In this document: positions 13,408 through 21,536 of the stretch, in pieces | Position numbering within the stretch: the stretch's first letter is position 1 | Layout: each line of letters starts with the position of its first letter | DNA from: Arthrobacter sp. OY3WO11 | Lineage (GTDB): Bacteria > Actinomycetota > Actinomycetes > Actinomycetales > Micrococcaceae | Direction of reading: 5' to 3' | Assembly: GCF_001641125.1 (NCBI RefSeq) | Contig: NZ_LWLP01000001.1 | Location: 2,404,715 to 2,468,714 of the forward strand | Length of the DNA stretch: 64,000 nucleotides | Position numbers and translations under genes: made by a program | Notes under the pieces: generated by a model | What the model was told of the DNA's origin: nothing | The model's database searches: none | The model's input: the letters and a program-made list of their open reading frames with translations, nothing else

Positions 13408-15575
13408 TCCGGGTCCTCCAACCGGCCAATCTGCGGACGCCGCTTCTGCTCTGGTGCTTTGTGTCTCGTGAGGAGGTCTGCTTCCACTTCCGCCACCGGC
13501 CGGCCGTACTTCTGCCTCGAATACTCGACTGCTTCTCTGGCTGCGCCAGTAGCCTTCGGAGGCGGTGGGGTCTTCAACGTCACCACGGGGGCATTACCGC
13601 TGCTGCTCATCAGCTTGGCGGCCACGGTGTACCGCGGGAGGTTCGACAGGTCATCGGCGGTCAGCGGGCCGAAGGTCTGCTGCATCGACTTGGCGTCGTC
13701 ACTGGCGAGGCGGAAGACGATTTGGGACTGGGCGTTCTTGCTCAGCGTTTGCTGGACAGCCTTCGGCAGCTGGTCGGCGTATTGGTTGGCCACCATCAGG
13801 CCCAGGCCATACGAGCGGGCGAGGGCGAAGGGGTCGGCCTTGGTGGTGTTCATCATTTCGCAGAACATCTGGAACTCATCGACCATCATGACGTTGGGCT
13901 CTCGGTGCTCCGGCGGCCGGCGCAGGGTTGCGTCCCAGACCAGGTCGAAGATGAGCTGTCCAAGGGCGGAGGCGTTGGTGGAGCCCATGTGCGCTTCACT
14001 GAGCGGCACCAGGAGAATCTTGCGCTTGCGGACTATCTCGTCGAAGTCGAGCCCGTCCTTTTGAGAGACGATGTTGCGAATCATCCGGGAGCCCAGGAAA
14101 GCATCGAGGCGGTTCACGGCGGAGTCCACGGTCATATCGGCCTTGTCGTCCAGCCAGCGCCATTCCTGGATGATGTCCGGATGGGTGTTCCGGTTTAGCC
14201 GGCGCACCTGGGCGTTGCGATACTCCTTGTTCACCAGGAGTTGCTTCACGTCGTAGAGCGTGAGCTTGTTGAGGGCCGCGGTCATGACGGCGTTCCGGAG
14301 GACGCGCTGGAGCTGTGCCGACCAGGTATCACCCGAGAGGTTCTTGAACATGCCGATGACATGCGAGGTCGTGCGTTCCGGGTCGCCACCTGCCAAAACA
14401 TTCAGCCCGATTGGCCGGTCAGTATCCAGCGGGTCGAGCCAGATGATGTCCCTAATCCGATGCAGGGGCAGGGCTCTCAAGATGTCGCGGGCTAAATCAC
14501 CCTTTGGTTCGATTAGTACCAAGCCCATATTCCGGTCGACCATCTGGATAGCGGCGTTTTGCATGAGTACGCTCTTGCCGCTGCCAGTCCCGCCGAGGAT
14601 GGAAGTGTGAACTGTTAGGCCGGATTCCGGTATCGCCACACGTCGGTTCTGCATCTTCGGCGTATTGCTCGTGCCGATGACGATGCCTTCGCTGTCATGC
14701 ACCACCGTGGGGGCGATGCGCTTAGCCCGCTTGGAGCCGGAACCGTTCAAGGGCCAGCCCATGAGGGCGGAGAACTCTTTGGCGTTGATGAGGATGGGGA
14801 AGCCGGCAGTACTGGCCCGCAGATTGATACGCTCCCCCACGTTCGGCATGAGGCGGCGCTGGAATCGGGCTTGCGGAGCCTCCACGGACTTGAAGACGGA
14901 CGACAGGTCTTTCACCATGCCCTGGGCGTATTCTCCGGTCGCTCCAAGCCTCGCAATGGCTGAAAAGGTATGGTCGGCCACTTTGTCCTTGTCGGCGCTC
15001 TCAGAGGCTCTAGGACGCTGAGGAAACAGACACCACTGTAGGACGGTAGCTTCGCCGGTATTCAGGCTTTTGAATTGGGCGTTCATGCTATGCGAGGTTC
15101 CCTGCACGTCGAGGATGCGGAGCGACTTGAACAGGCTCGTAGTAGGCATGGCCAACTCCGTAGCTGCTTGCCACTTCGTTGTGACGATCGGGTCGTCCCC
15201 TAGTTCGATTTTTTCCATGGAGCCGTCGATGTGCTCGTAGAACAACTCATCTAAGCGGGCAGCGATGCGGCCTGGCGTATGTAGGAAAAAGCGCTCCCCC
15301 TTTTCGTCGGCGTAGCGCTCGAAGCTCACGGCGTAAATGGGCTGCATGAACTTCGGCTTGGGAAGGCCCGACAGGGAACGGATAAAGGCCATCACTTGCT
15401 CGTGGCCCATCGTGGACGGGAAGAAAATCTCGTAAGTGCGGCGCTGGCGGTCAGCCAGCTGCTGTGCGGCGCTCATGATTAAAAAGACACCTCCGACAAG
15501 ACCGAATCCTAAGACTGCAAATTCGCTAAAGGTAATAACGGTGAGGGTGAAAGCGGATTGTAATTGCTGCTCCAT
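13404..15575 (-). CDS. VirD4/TraG-type DNA-translocating ATPase
   Basis: This 723-residue membrane-anchored ATPase is a candidate type IV coupling protein that feeds DNA to a mating channel. An N-terminal hydrophobic segment spans residues 8-35. Walker A is GGTGSGKS at 328-335 and Walker B is NVMMVDEFQ at 561-569, and motifs PKGD near 358 and NQYADQLP complete the pattern. The long N-terminal region before the ATPase domain is typical of the actinobacterial form. The C-terminus is Pro/Arg-rich. A HerA-like or packaging ATPase is an alternative, but the neighbouring replication-relaxation gene favours transfer. The relaxase and mating-pair genes would have to lie left of the window. Confidence 0.85.
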   Translation of the reverse strand: MEQQLQSAFTLTVITFSEFAVLGFGLVGGVFLIMSAAQQLADRQRRTYEIFFPSTMGHEQVMAFIRSLSGLPKPKFMQPIYAVSFERYADEKGERFFLHTPGRIAARLDELFYEHIDGSMEKIELGDDPIVTTKWQAATELAMPTTSLFKSLRILDVQGTSHSMNAQFKSLNTGEATVLQWCLFPQRPRASESADKDKVADHTFSAIARLGATGEYAQGMVKDLSSVFKSVEAPQARFQRRLMPNVGERINLRASTAGFPILINAKEFSALMGWPLNGSGSKRAKRIAPTVVHDSEGIVIGTSNTPKMQNRRVAIPESGLTVHTSILGGTGSGKSVLMQNAAIQMVDRNMGLVLIEPKGDLARDILRALPLHRIRDIIWLDPLDTDRPIGLNVLAGGDPERTTSHVIGMFKNLSGDTWSAQLQRVLRNAVMTAALNKLTLYDVKQLLVNKEYRNAQVRRLNRNTHPDIIQEWRWLDDKADMTVDSAVNRLDAFLGSRMIRNIVSQKDGLDFDEIVRKRKILLVPLSEAHMGSTNASALGQLIFDLVWDATLRRPPEHREPNVMMVDEFQMFCEMMNTTKADPFALARSYGLGLMVANQYADQLPKAVQQTLSKNAQSQIVFRLASDDAKSMQQTFGPLTADDLSNLPRYTVAAKLMSSSGNAPVVTLKTPPPPKATGAAREAVEYSRQKYGRPVAEVEADLLTRHKAPEQKRRPQIGRLEDPE

Positions 15576-15812
15576 AAATGCATGATGCGCTCATGCTTGC
15601 AGAATTTCGATAGCGGCGCATAATAGGAAAAGCAGCCTAGTCGTTGCCTTTAGAGAGCCGTTCCCGCGGCCTCTATTCATTTTGATTGGCTGATAAGGGG
15701 CGGAAGGCGCAGCGAAGAAGAGTAGCGACCCTCGACCGTGTTTGGGAAGTGAAGCGTGGCTGTAGTACGGAGTGATGCCACATGATGCCCAGGCCCCTTA
15801 CCAGCTCATCAA
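15576..15812. other. Gene-poor gap of 237 bases
   Basis: No convincing gene, promoter or terminator is seen here. A minus-strand GTG frame of about 47 codons (roughly 15,680-15,820) and a 29-codon ATG frame after it have no supporting ribosome-binding site. Confidence 0.4.
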
Positions 15813-15980
15813 TCACAACCTGGTGGCCCGTCCATACAGCACCATCCCCACCACCGTCAGCACGAGCCCGATGAGGATATAGATGAGATACGGCTGAAGG
15901 ACCGCCAGCAGGATTTGCATGGCCAGGAAGACGGCCAACGCTATGAAAAGGGCTGACCGCACCTCCCGCATGTACTTCAT
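15813..15980 (-). CDS. 55-residue membrane protein
   Basis: The product starts MKYMREVRSALFIALAVFLA and has two hydrophobic segments (about 10-27 and 30-49) with basic ends. Its ATG overlaps the stop of the upstream gene by 4 bases. Two small membrane proteins in a row upstream of a VirD4-like gene would suit a transfer module. Confidence 0.6.
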   Translation of the reverse strand: MKYMREVRSALFIALAVFLAMQILLAVLQPYLIYILIGLVLTVVGMVLYGRATRL

Positions 15981-16249
15981 CGAAACCAGTCCCGCTCGCT
16001 GTCCTGGAAGAGCAGCCAGCGCAGCTCGAACTCGGTGTCAGACTTGGCCTTTCGTAGTTCCCGCTTGGCCTGGCGATACCTCGCCGGCTCGCTCTGGGGT
16101 TGCGGGTTGTCCGGCGGGTCCATTAACCGAGCGGCGAAGATTACGGCTCCTACGATCAGGGCGACCACTACAGCTGCACCAGGGTTTTGCTCTGCCCCCT
16201 CAGCCAGCTTGATGAGGACAACAATCACAATCAGCGGTATGGCCCACAT
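15977..16249 (-). CDS. 90-residue membrane protein
   Basis: Two N-terminal hydrophobic helices (about 3-15 and 24-43) are followed by a charged cytoplasmic tail with PPDNPQPQSEPARYRQAKR. The start overlaps the upstream stop by one base. Family not recognised. Confidence 0.6.
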   Translation of the reverse strand: MWAIPLIVIVVLIKLAEGAEQNPGAAVVVALIVGAVIFAARLMDPPDNPQPQSEPARYRQAKRELRKAKSDTEFELRWLLFQDSERDWFR

Positions 16250-16563
16250 CAGCGATAGCCCTTCATGTATCGATCCTGAATTTGAGCCATGTTCATCATT
16301 AGCGTGGACTCAAAGAGGAGAGCCGCTTGCTCGATGCGGGGACGGGCCATCACTGCCTCATCCACCTTGCGGTCAACCTCGGCCATGATTTCAATGGCCT
16401 CCGTGACGAGTACACCCCCTTGACGCTGCCGGTAGCGGGCCGTCCAAGCCAGGTTCATCTCGTAGGTGGCCGCCGTGGTGGTGGGGATGATATCGGCCGG
16501 GTAACTGCGCTGCTGGGCCAGTCCGTTGCTCTGCCGCTGTTGGAGGTTGTATTCGTTGCTCAT
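16249..16563 (-). CDS. Helical protein at the head of the transfer-type transcript
   Basis: The 104-residue product starts MSNEYNLQQRQSNGLAQQ and is helical throughout, with EIMAEVDRKVDEAVMARPR in the centre and a Met-rich C-terminus. AAGGAGAGAGC precedes the ATG and is part of a structure that can hide it (see 16565-16639). It is the first gene of a probable operon reaching to 12108. Function unknown. Confidence 0.6.
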   Translation of the reverse strand: MSNEYNLQQRQSNGLAQQRSYPADIIPTTTAATYEMNLAWTARYRQRQGGVLVTEAIEIMAEVDRKVDEAVMARPRIEQAALLFESTLMMNMAQIQDRYMKGYR

Positions 16564-16564
16564 T

Positions 16565-16639
16565 GCTCTCTCCTTTGGTGTTCACCGGGGGTATTTCCGC
16601 CGGTGTTTACACCTCTAATTCTCCGAGCCGGGAGAGAGC
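16565..16639 (-). promoter_or_regulatory. 5' UTR that can sequester its Shine-Dalgarno sequence
   Basis: On the minus strand GCTCTCTCC (16639-16631) is complementary to GGAGAGAGC (16573-16565), which is the ribosome-binding site of the gene at 16563. Between them, a GGTG-TAAA-CACC hairpin and a CACCGG...CCGGTG hairpin share the same CACC, and a third option GGTG-AA-CACC shares the last GGTG, so only some can form at once. This is a switch-like layout. Confidence 0.45.
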
Positions 16640-16702
16640 ATGGCTATTCAAATAAAGTCGGTGTTCTGGTCTGAATCTGTTTGAAGTTAGATTAACAATG
16701 CC

Positions 16703-16745
16703 GTTTAAAGTAATAAGCCCGCCACCCCTCTTGGGGTAACGGGCG
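16703..16745 (-). terminator. Intrinsic terminator after the 180-residue gene
   Basis: On the minus strand GCCCG..ACCCC-AAGA-GGGGT..CGGGC is followed by TTATTACTTT. Confidence 0.7.
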
Positions 16746-16760
16746 ATGAAGGAAAGCTAA

Positions 16761-17303
16761 CTAAACTGCTTCCTCGTCGTCGCACAGGTCAAGCTCTGCC
16801 AATTCAAAATTGAACTCCGCCTCAGCGGGTTCATCGTCTCCACCACTCATCAGTTCGGCGGCCAATGCCTGGGCTAGCGGCCACAGCAACTGTTCCTCTT
16901 TCGTGGTGCGGTATGTTCCGAGGCCCCAACCGCGACGGTAGTTTGACGCTTTCTTTTTCTCAGTCTCAATATTCAAGATTACCGAGATGATGTGGTTGCG
17001 CCGATCGTCGAGAGAGCCACCGCCAAAGAAGTGGTGCTGTCGTGCTTCACAGCTTTGCACCTCCGGCACGATGAGGCCGTCGATGAACTTCACTGGGCCG
17101 ATAGGGTAAGTAACCCACTCCCGGAGAGCGTCTTCGGCGTGGGGCTTCGGGCATCTGCAATCGCCGTGTCCGAGCGCCTTGACCAGGAGCTGGCAGGTGC
17201 CGGGTTTGATGACTCCCCGGTTGGCAGCGACCGTGTTGAGCTGGTCAAGGATAATGCGCGCGTTGCAGTGGAACTGCGACAGGTGTTGCTGGTAACTTCT
17301 CAT
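16761..17303 (-). CDS. Unknown Cys/His-rich protein at the element's right end
   Basis: The 180-residue product has CRCPKPHAEDALREWVTYP near residues 49-67, a second Cys before RQHHFFGGG, a basic centre (EKKKASNYRRGWG) and a strongly acidic C-terminus. It could bind zinc and nucleic acid. It is the last gene before the comEA junction, the place where integrase or excision genes often lie, but it shows no integrase motif. AAGGACAAAACCA precedes its ATG. A possible leader peptide and a CRP-type site lie upstream, and a terminator follows. Function unknown. Confidence 0.65.
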   Translation of the reverse strand: MRSYQQHLSQFHCNARIILDQLNTVAANRGVIKPGTCQLLVKALGHGDCRCPKPHAEDALREWVTYPIGPVKFIDGLIVPEVQSCEARQHHFFGGGSLDDRRNHIISVILNIETEKKKASNYRRGWGLGTYRTTKEEQLLWPLAQALAAELMSGGDDEPAEAEFNFELAELDLCDDEEAV

Positions 17304-17333
17304 TGGTTTTGTCCTTACTTGAGTGGGTTGGGC

Positions 17334-17363
17334 TCAGGTTGGGGGCTTGAGGATGCGGGTCAC
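17334..17363 (-). CDS. Possible nine-residue leader peptide
   Basis: AAAGGAGG lies nine bases before a GTG that opens MTRILKPPT and a stop. The 180-residue gene starts 30 bases later. A strong ribosome-binding site on such a short frame with a Pro-Pro pair suggests a stalling leader. Confidence 0.3.
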   Translation of the reverse strand: MTRILKPPT

Positions 17364-17442
17364 CGGATGGCACCTCCTTTCAACTGGACTAGTTACAACC
17401 GCCAACCCGTGCGGATAATTCTGGGATACTCCTGCTTTGCAG

Positions 17443-17458
17443 TGTGATCTTAGTCACA
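17443..17458. promoter_or_regulatory. CRP/GlxR-type operator
   Basis: TGTGATCTTAGTCACA is a perfect TGTGA-N6-TCACA palindrome, the consensus for cAMP-receptor regulators including actinobacterial GlxR/Crp. It lies 140 bases upstream of the 180-residue gene and about 100 bases from the comEA junction. A TSS near 17,409 would give class II spacing. Confidence 0.6.
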
Positions 17459-17541
17459 TACAGCCGTACCGCGCCGCCAACTAGCTCATGGCGGTGCTGC
17501 TGGGAATAAGGAGCCCTTCTGATGCTGCTGCGACTGCTGTT

Positions 17542-18396
17542 TTACGCACCTTGAAAGATAATCGTCCAGTCCACGATGCGTTGGGCAAGCACCGGCCCGA
17601 CCTTCGGCAAGGCATCCAGTTCCTCCACACCGGCCGTGTTGAGGTTGATTTTCGCTCCCGCAGGGTCCCCGGCGTTCCCTGCATCGGCCGCACTTCCGGT
17701 GCCTAGTTCCGGACGTGCGCCACCAGTACCTGCTGCCGGTAACTCCTCGCCGTCCCGCGGGACGTGGATCTTTTGTCCGTCCTCCACCACGACGGCCAGG
17801 TTCAGCCGGTTGAGGTCCGCGCCGGGGATTGCACCTCCGGCAGCTGTGATGGCCTGGTGCACCCTGCTTCCCGCCGGCAGCTGCACCACTCCGGGGCTGG
17901 TCACGGCTCCGGCAACATGGACCACCACCTCTGCGGCGGGTCCAGATCCCGTGTCTTCACTCTCCGGCGCGGGGTGGCCACCGCTTCCCTCGTTGCTCGT
18001 AGCGGTGGCCTCGGCTGAAGGGTCAGCGGCAGGGCTGCCGGGGCTGACGCCGCTGAGCGGGAGGATCTCCGGCCCGCCCGCTGCCGCCTGCCACCAGAAC
18101 CACGCCGCCGCAGCGACAGCAAGGATGCCGAGAAGAACCGCCAGGCGGGGGCCCAACCGCCAACGGAGCGCCGGCCCAACCGCAGAGGACGCGGGATCTG
18201 GGTTCTGTCCGGTTTCACCGGTCAGCACCACGCGGGAAGCGTCCGGATCGGAGCCCCCGGCGCCCTTGTACTCGAAGAGCTGATTCCCGTCGGTGTCCAG
18301 CAACAGGCCGGACGGCGCCTCGCCGAGGGCTGCCTGCAGCCTGGTCCTGGCATGGCGCGCCGAATGACCTGCTTCTCCAGCGTCCCGGCGTGACAT
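17542..18396 (-). pseudogene. comEA: comEA, interrupted by the element
   Basis: ComEA is the membrane DNA receptor for competence. The preserved part has a basic N-terminus, one membrane helix (about residues 83-104), a variable Pro/Ser/Glu linker, an SLBB domain (about 150-215, with VVVHVAGAVTSPGVVQLP) and the start of the C-terminal helix-hairpin-helix domain: KINLNTAGVEELDALPKVGP then LAQRIVDW. Normal ComEA continues for some 30-35 residues with a second hairpin. Here it reads TIIFQGA and stops, because element DNA begins. comEC, expected next, is not in the window. The product probably cannot bind DNA properly unless the element excises. Confidence 0.85.
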
Positions 18397-18598
18397 AGCT
18401 TCACGCTAGGGACCACTCGGCGGAGGCGACAGGGCAAATGCTTGTTATGTGGAAAGGCCCGCGCCGAGACGCACGGGCCTATCGGCTGCGCGGCTCCCAT
18501 CAAGACGAGCTGTTGATCGCTAGACTCGGGCCCAGCAGTCATCGCGTGGGGGCCGATCTGTCCTGACGCTACGGGCACCACCGGATCCGAAGGACCCC

Positions 18599-19363
18599 AT
18601 GAGTAAGCCAGGCCCAGCAGTTGAGGCGCTACCGCCGGTTATTGTCTACGCAGCGCTGAACCCGGAAATCCCGCTGAAGGAAACAGCAGTGGTACCGATG
18701 TTGAACGCCGGGTTGTCCGCCGCAGAGGCGGCCGGAGTCACAGAACCTGTGCCCGACGAGAACGGCTGGAACTGGGGAACCCTGACTGCCGCAGCGCTGG
18801 GACTCATGCTGGTAGCGGCCAATATCCTCTCCGGGATGTTCTCCCCGGGATGGCTCAACACGCTCCCGCCATGGCTCTTCTTCGGGTACATGTTTGGGCT
18901 TTTGCCCGCTGTCGCGTTGGCCGGGATGATTACAGCCAGGATCAGAGGCACCCGCCATCAACGCTGGCTTGTATGGGCCCAGCAAGTAGCGTTGGTGAAC
19001 GGGGACAAGCTCGTCTACATGGGTGAAGCGGACGGCGACGACCTTGTTTACACTTCCCATTTGATCGAACGAATTCAGCGGGCCAGGGCTGCACTGCTCC
19101 CTCGGGCTGACGCCGCGGCGGCGTCGGCAGTCATGACAGCGCTGAACTCGCTGGCCGGTTTCATTACCCATCCGGCGCCCGAACCGCTTCCGCCTACTGC
19201 CGGGATGCTCGACAGCACAGTGAAGGAACTACGCGAACATCAGGCGGCCACAGCCGCTTCCGCGAAGGCTGCCCATGAGCGGATGGGAACGTCCCTGAAG
19301 GCGCTGGAGACCCTGGCTGGCATCAAGTACGGCGGTAGTCGCGATGAGAATGTCCTGCTCTAA
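18599..19363 (+). CDS. Membrane protein of unknown function
   Basis: The 254-residue product has a polar N-terminus of about 58 residues, two hydrophobic segments (about 62-80 and 88-112), a DKLVYMGEADGDDLVY segment and an Ala-rich helical C-terminus. It is divergent from comEA. Together with the genes up to 21,500 it forms a small block between comEA and degV, which are usually close in this family of bacteria. No family recognised. Confidence 0.65.
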   Translation: MSKPGPAVEALPPVIVYAALNPEIPLKETAVVPMLNAGLSAAEAAGVTEPVPDENGWNWGTLTAAALGLMLVAANILSGMFSPGWLNTLPPWLFFGYMFGLLPAVALAGMITARIRGTRHQRWLVWAQQVALVNGDKLVYMGEADGDDLVYTSHLIERIQRARAALLPRADAAAASAVMTALNSLAGFITHPAPEPLPPTAGMLDSTVKELREHQAATAASAKAAHERMGTSLKALETLAGIKYGGSRDENVLL

Positions 19364-19514
19364 CGAACGTTTCCGCTTGGCGTAGATCTGATATACCGAG
19401 CCTCTTCGACGCTCCCCCTGTTCTGCGGTGGAGCCAGATGCTCTGTCTGAAGAATTAGCCAGTCAGCCTATCTCCAACATCTCGCCCGGTTCCGGGACAG
19501 CCGGCCAGAACTGC

Positions 19515-19814
19515 TCAGCCCTCACATTCGACGCAGTAGGCATGGCCGTCCTTCTCGCGCGCCTTCTGCGAACGGTGTCGGACCAGGAAGCAGGAGTAAC
19601 AGGTGAACTCATCGTCAGCCTGGGGAATGACCTGTACAACGAGCTCTTCGGCAATGAACTCGCCACCAGGCGTCAGGCCGTCAAGGGTGTCAACTTCGTC
19701 GAGCTCCTGGACCACCGACTTCGCATCGGGTGCTTTAGTAGTCTTCAGGGCCTCCAGCGAGCTTTCCTGGGACTCCTTGACGTCGGTGCGCAGTTCGTCG
19801 TAATCGGTTGCCAC
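19515..19814 (-). CDS. DUF4193 family protein
   Basis: The 99-residue product has the actinobacterial DUF4193 pattern: acidic N-terminus (MATDYDELRTDVKESQE), SLEALKTTKAP, and a C-terminal zinc-type motif FTCYSCFLVRHRSQKARE then YCVECEG. The family is conserved in actinobacteria and has no known function. GTG start after AAGGAG. Confidence 0.88.
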   Translation of the reverse strand: MATDYDELRTDVKESQESSLEALKTTKAPDAKSVVQELDEVDTLDGLTPGGEFIAEELVVQVIPQADDEFTCYSCFLVRHRSQKAREKDGHAYCVECEG

Positions 19815-19915
19815 GGAAGTGCATCTCCTTACTCTTTTGATCTGGTGTTACCGGTCCTGCAACGTATAGGACGCAGCAAGAATTCCCCAAAGATGCCGGC
19901 ACATCACAGGGCCTT

Positions 19916-20158
19916 TCAGAACACCTGCGACTCCAGGAAGCCGTAAACGAACCAGATCAGGACACCGGAGGTGATAGTAAGGGCGCTGGTGCCCGGAATG
20001 CGGCCCCGGCGACGGACGAGACTGACAACGCCGAGGGCGATAGTGGCAAGGGCTGCGGGGAAAGTGACGCTGAAGAGGAAGTAGACCAGGCCAATCCCGG
20101 AGTCGACACCATCCCCCGCGGCCCACACAGCCCAAAAGACTCCTGCGGTATTGAGCAC
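19916..20158 (-). CDS. Small membrane protein
   Basis: The 80-residue product has three hydrophobic stretches (about 4-12, 21-48 and 58-76) with a basic RRRGRIPGT loop. It starts with GTG and no clear ribosome-binding site, so the start is uncertain. Function unknown. Confidence 0.5.
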   Translation of the reverse strand: MLNTAGVFWAVWAAGDGVDSGIGLVYFLFSVTFPAALATIALGVVSLVRRRGRIPGTSALTITSGVLIWFVYGFLESQVF

Positions 20159-20304
20159 CAGGTCAGCAAGGCAAGATGACCTGCATTCGCCTTTCGACCA
20201 TTGATTCGGCCTCGCGTTGGTTATAGCCCGTTTTTGTCGTCCCCACCTCCGTGACGTTACCTCCAGCTAGGGAATATAGGGCTCAAGACGCTTGAGGGGG
20301 AGAC

Positions 20305-20685
20305 TTAAAGCCCCACAATGGTGTAGCGGCGTTCGATCCCAGCCGTGGCCCGCCCCCAGATGCTGCCCGCCACCCGGTCCTGGTGAAGCCTGAAAGCATC
20401 GGGGTTGCTGAAATGTTCGTCGACCTGCCACACCAGGGGGTCTCCAGTAGGCGTCACGCTGAAGGAGACACAGCCGGGTTCAGCCCGAGTTAGCGTGACG
20501 TGCCGGTCGAGATGCTGAACGACGATGGCAACCTCGTCGTTGTTACGGCACACGAGCTGTCCGCTCAAATAGACATCAGTCACTGGCCAATACTCTCGTA
20601 GTTCTCGGGCAGCCCGATCCAGCCTTCCGGTGTTCAGTTTCTCCCTCAGCTTCCCTGCCGGATCGGTGGGTGAGCACCGGGCCAT
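20305..20685 (-). CDS. Antibiotic-biosynthesis-monooxygenase (ABM) domain protein
   Basis: The C-terminal 95 residues match the small ferredoxin-like ABM fold: SGQLVCRNNDEVAIVVQHLD, TRAEPGCVSFSV, LVWQVDEHFSNPDAFRLHQ. Such proteins act as cofactor-free monooxygenases or as heme or quinone-binding proteins. A GTG at 20583 (VTDVYLSGQL) would give a product of normal family length and may be the true start; the frame is open to 20685. Substrate unknown. Confidence 0.7.
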   Translation of the reverse strand: MARCSPTDPAGKLREKLNTGRLDRAARELREYWPVTDVYLSGQLVCRNNDEVAIVVQHLDRHVTLTRAEPGCVSFSVTPTGDPLVWQVDEHFSNPDAFRLHQDRVAGSIWGRATAGIERRYTIVGL

Positions 20686-20773
20686 CCCGGTCTTGCGCAG
20701 GCGGTTCTTGGGTCAGAACTGCCGCTTGGGGCCGCAGAGCCAAAGCACTACGCTTACTGCTGCTCAGCCCCGG

Positions 20774-21133
20774 TCAACTTCCCGGATTTGCGAGTGACCG
20801 GCGGATACCCACGATCCTGACGACCACCCCCGTCAGGACCAAGCCGATTCCCAGCGCCATCAAAATCCACACCGGCACCCAAGCGGCATCGATGTTCCGG
20901 TAGCACTCCGCCGCCAGCCCGGTAGTCCGCATCTGGATGTCGGCCTCTTCAGCAGCACTGCTTTGCGGAAGCAGCGGGCTGCCGCACAGCGGCCCCACTG
21001 TCTTCATCCCAATAACAAAACTCAGTATGTGCAGGGCGAACCCGACGGCGATTGTCAGAATCCAGCCCCGCCGCTGACTAAGCTCCTGGTTGATGTCCAC
21101 GGTCGAATTTCCCAGCGAGTCCCGAACCTCCAT
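20774..21133 (-). CDS. Small membrane protein with outer Cys pair
   Basis: The 119-residue product has two membrane helices (about 24-45 and 84-108) separated by a loop of about 38 residues holding two cysteines (GPLCGSP and AAECYRN), probably a disulfide outside the cell. Start at ATG 21133. Family not recognised. Confidence 0.6.
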   Translation of the reverse strand: MEVRDSLGNSTVDINQELSQRRGWILTIAVGFALHILSFVIGMKTVGPLCGSPLLPQSSAAEEADIQMRTTGLAAECYRNIDAAWVPVWILMALGIGLVLTGVVVRIVGIRRSLANPGS

Positions 21134-21145
21134 GTTCAGAGCCTA

Positions 21146-21495
21146 ATGGAAGTTCCCCACGGGGTGTTTCCACAAGTCATTTCGGGGGGGGCGGTTACCT
21201 TGGACGAGTTGGTGTTCGTTGACTATATGGCCGATCACCTGGCTGCTATTCCCGGAGTTCTTGCGGTAACTCTCGGAGGTTCCCGGGCGACCGGCACCAC
21301 GGCCGCTCCAGCGACTGGGATTTCGCCGTGTACTACGGGAAGCATTTCAACCGAGAAGCGGCTCCTGGAGCGTGCCGCTTGCGCGACATGGACCGGCTCA
21401 TCACGGGGCTGCAAAGCGAGCCAACCGCGCTGGAGGAAACGATCGATCAGGCAATCCAGAGCTTCAACAAGGCTCTTGCCGAAGCAAGGCCCTAG
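21146..21495 (+). pseudogene. Broken nucleotidyltransferase-domain gene
   Basis: The frame starting near 21146 encodes LDELVFVDYMADHLAAIPGV and GGSRATGT, the N-terminus of a nucleotidyltransferase domain. A shift near 21,297 moves the continuation HHGRSSDWDFAVYYGKHFN into the next frame, where the catalytic D-W-D appears. The central part of the gene is missing: the frame jumps to a C-terminal helical end (RLRDMDRLITGLQ and LEETIDQAIQSFNKAL) and stops at 21495. A frameshift plus an internal deletion make it a decayed gene. Confidence 0.75.
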
Positions 21496-21536
21496 TCCGG
21501 CACGGCCGCCGTGGCCAGCCGCAGGACCGGTACCCG

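Larger units (their letters stand above)
1..17560. mobile_element. Right-hand part of an integrated mobile element inserted in comEA
   Basis: This stretch has lower GC than the neighbouring core, short overlapping genes, many unknown proteins and mobile-element functions: Lsr2, a Rad52-like annealing protein, an HNH nuclease, a replication-relaxation protein and a VirD4/TraG-type ATPase. It ends inside the comEA reading frame, so the right boundary is placed near 17,560. The left end, any integrase and any relaxase or mating-pair genes are outside the window. The gene mix fits an integrative conjugative or mobilisable element carrying phage-like recombination genes. A prophage is less likely because no capsid, terminase or tail gene is seen. 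The exact attachment core cannot be set without the other end. Confidence 0.8.

Noticed and set aside
16761..17303. Right-end gene as an integrase or excisionase
   Set aside because: It has no tyrosine- or serine-recombinase motif, and its size and Cys/His pattern do not fit an excisionase.
1..17560. Prophage interpretation of the left region
   Set aside because: Recombination genes and small phage-type proteins are present, but no terminase, portal, capsid, tail or lysis gene is seen, and a VirD4-like ATPase is.
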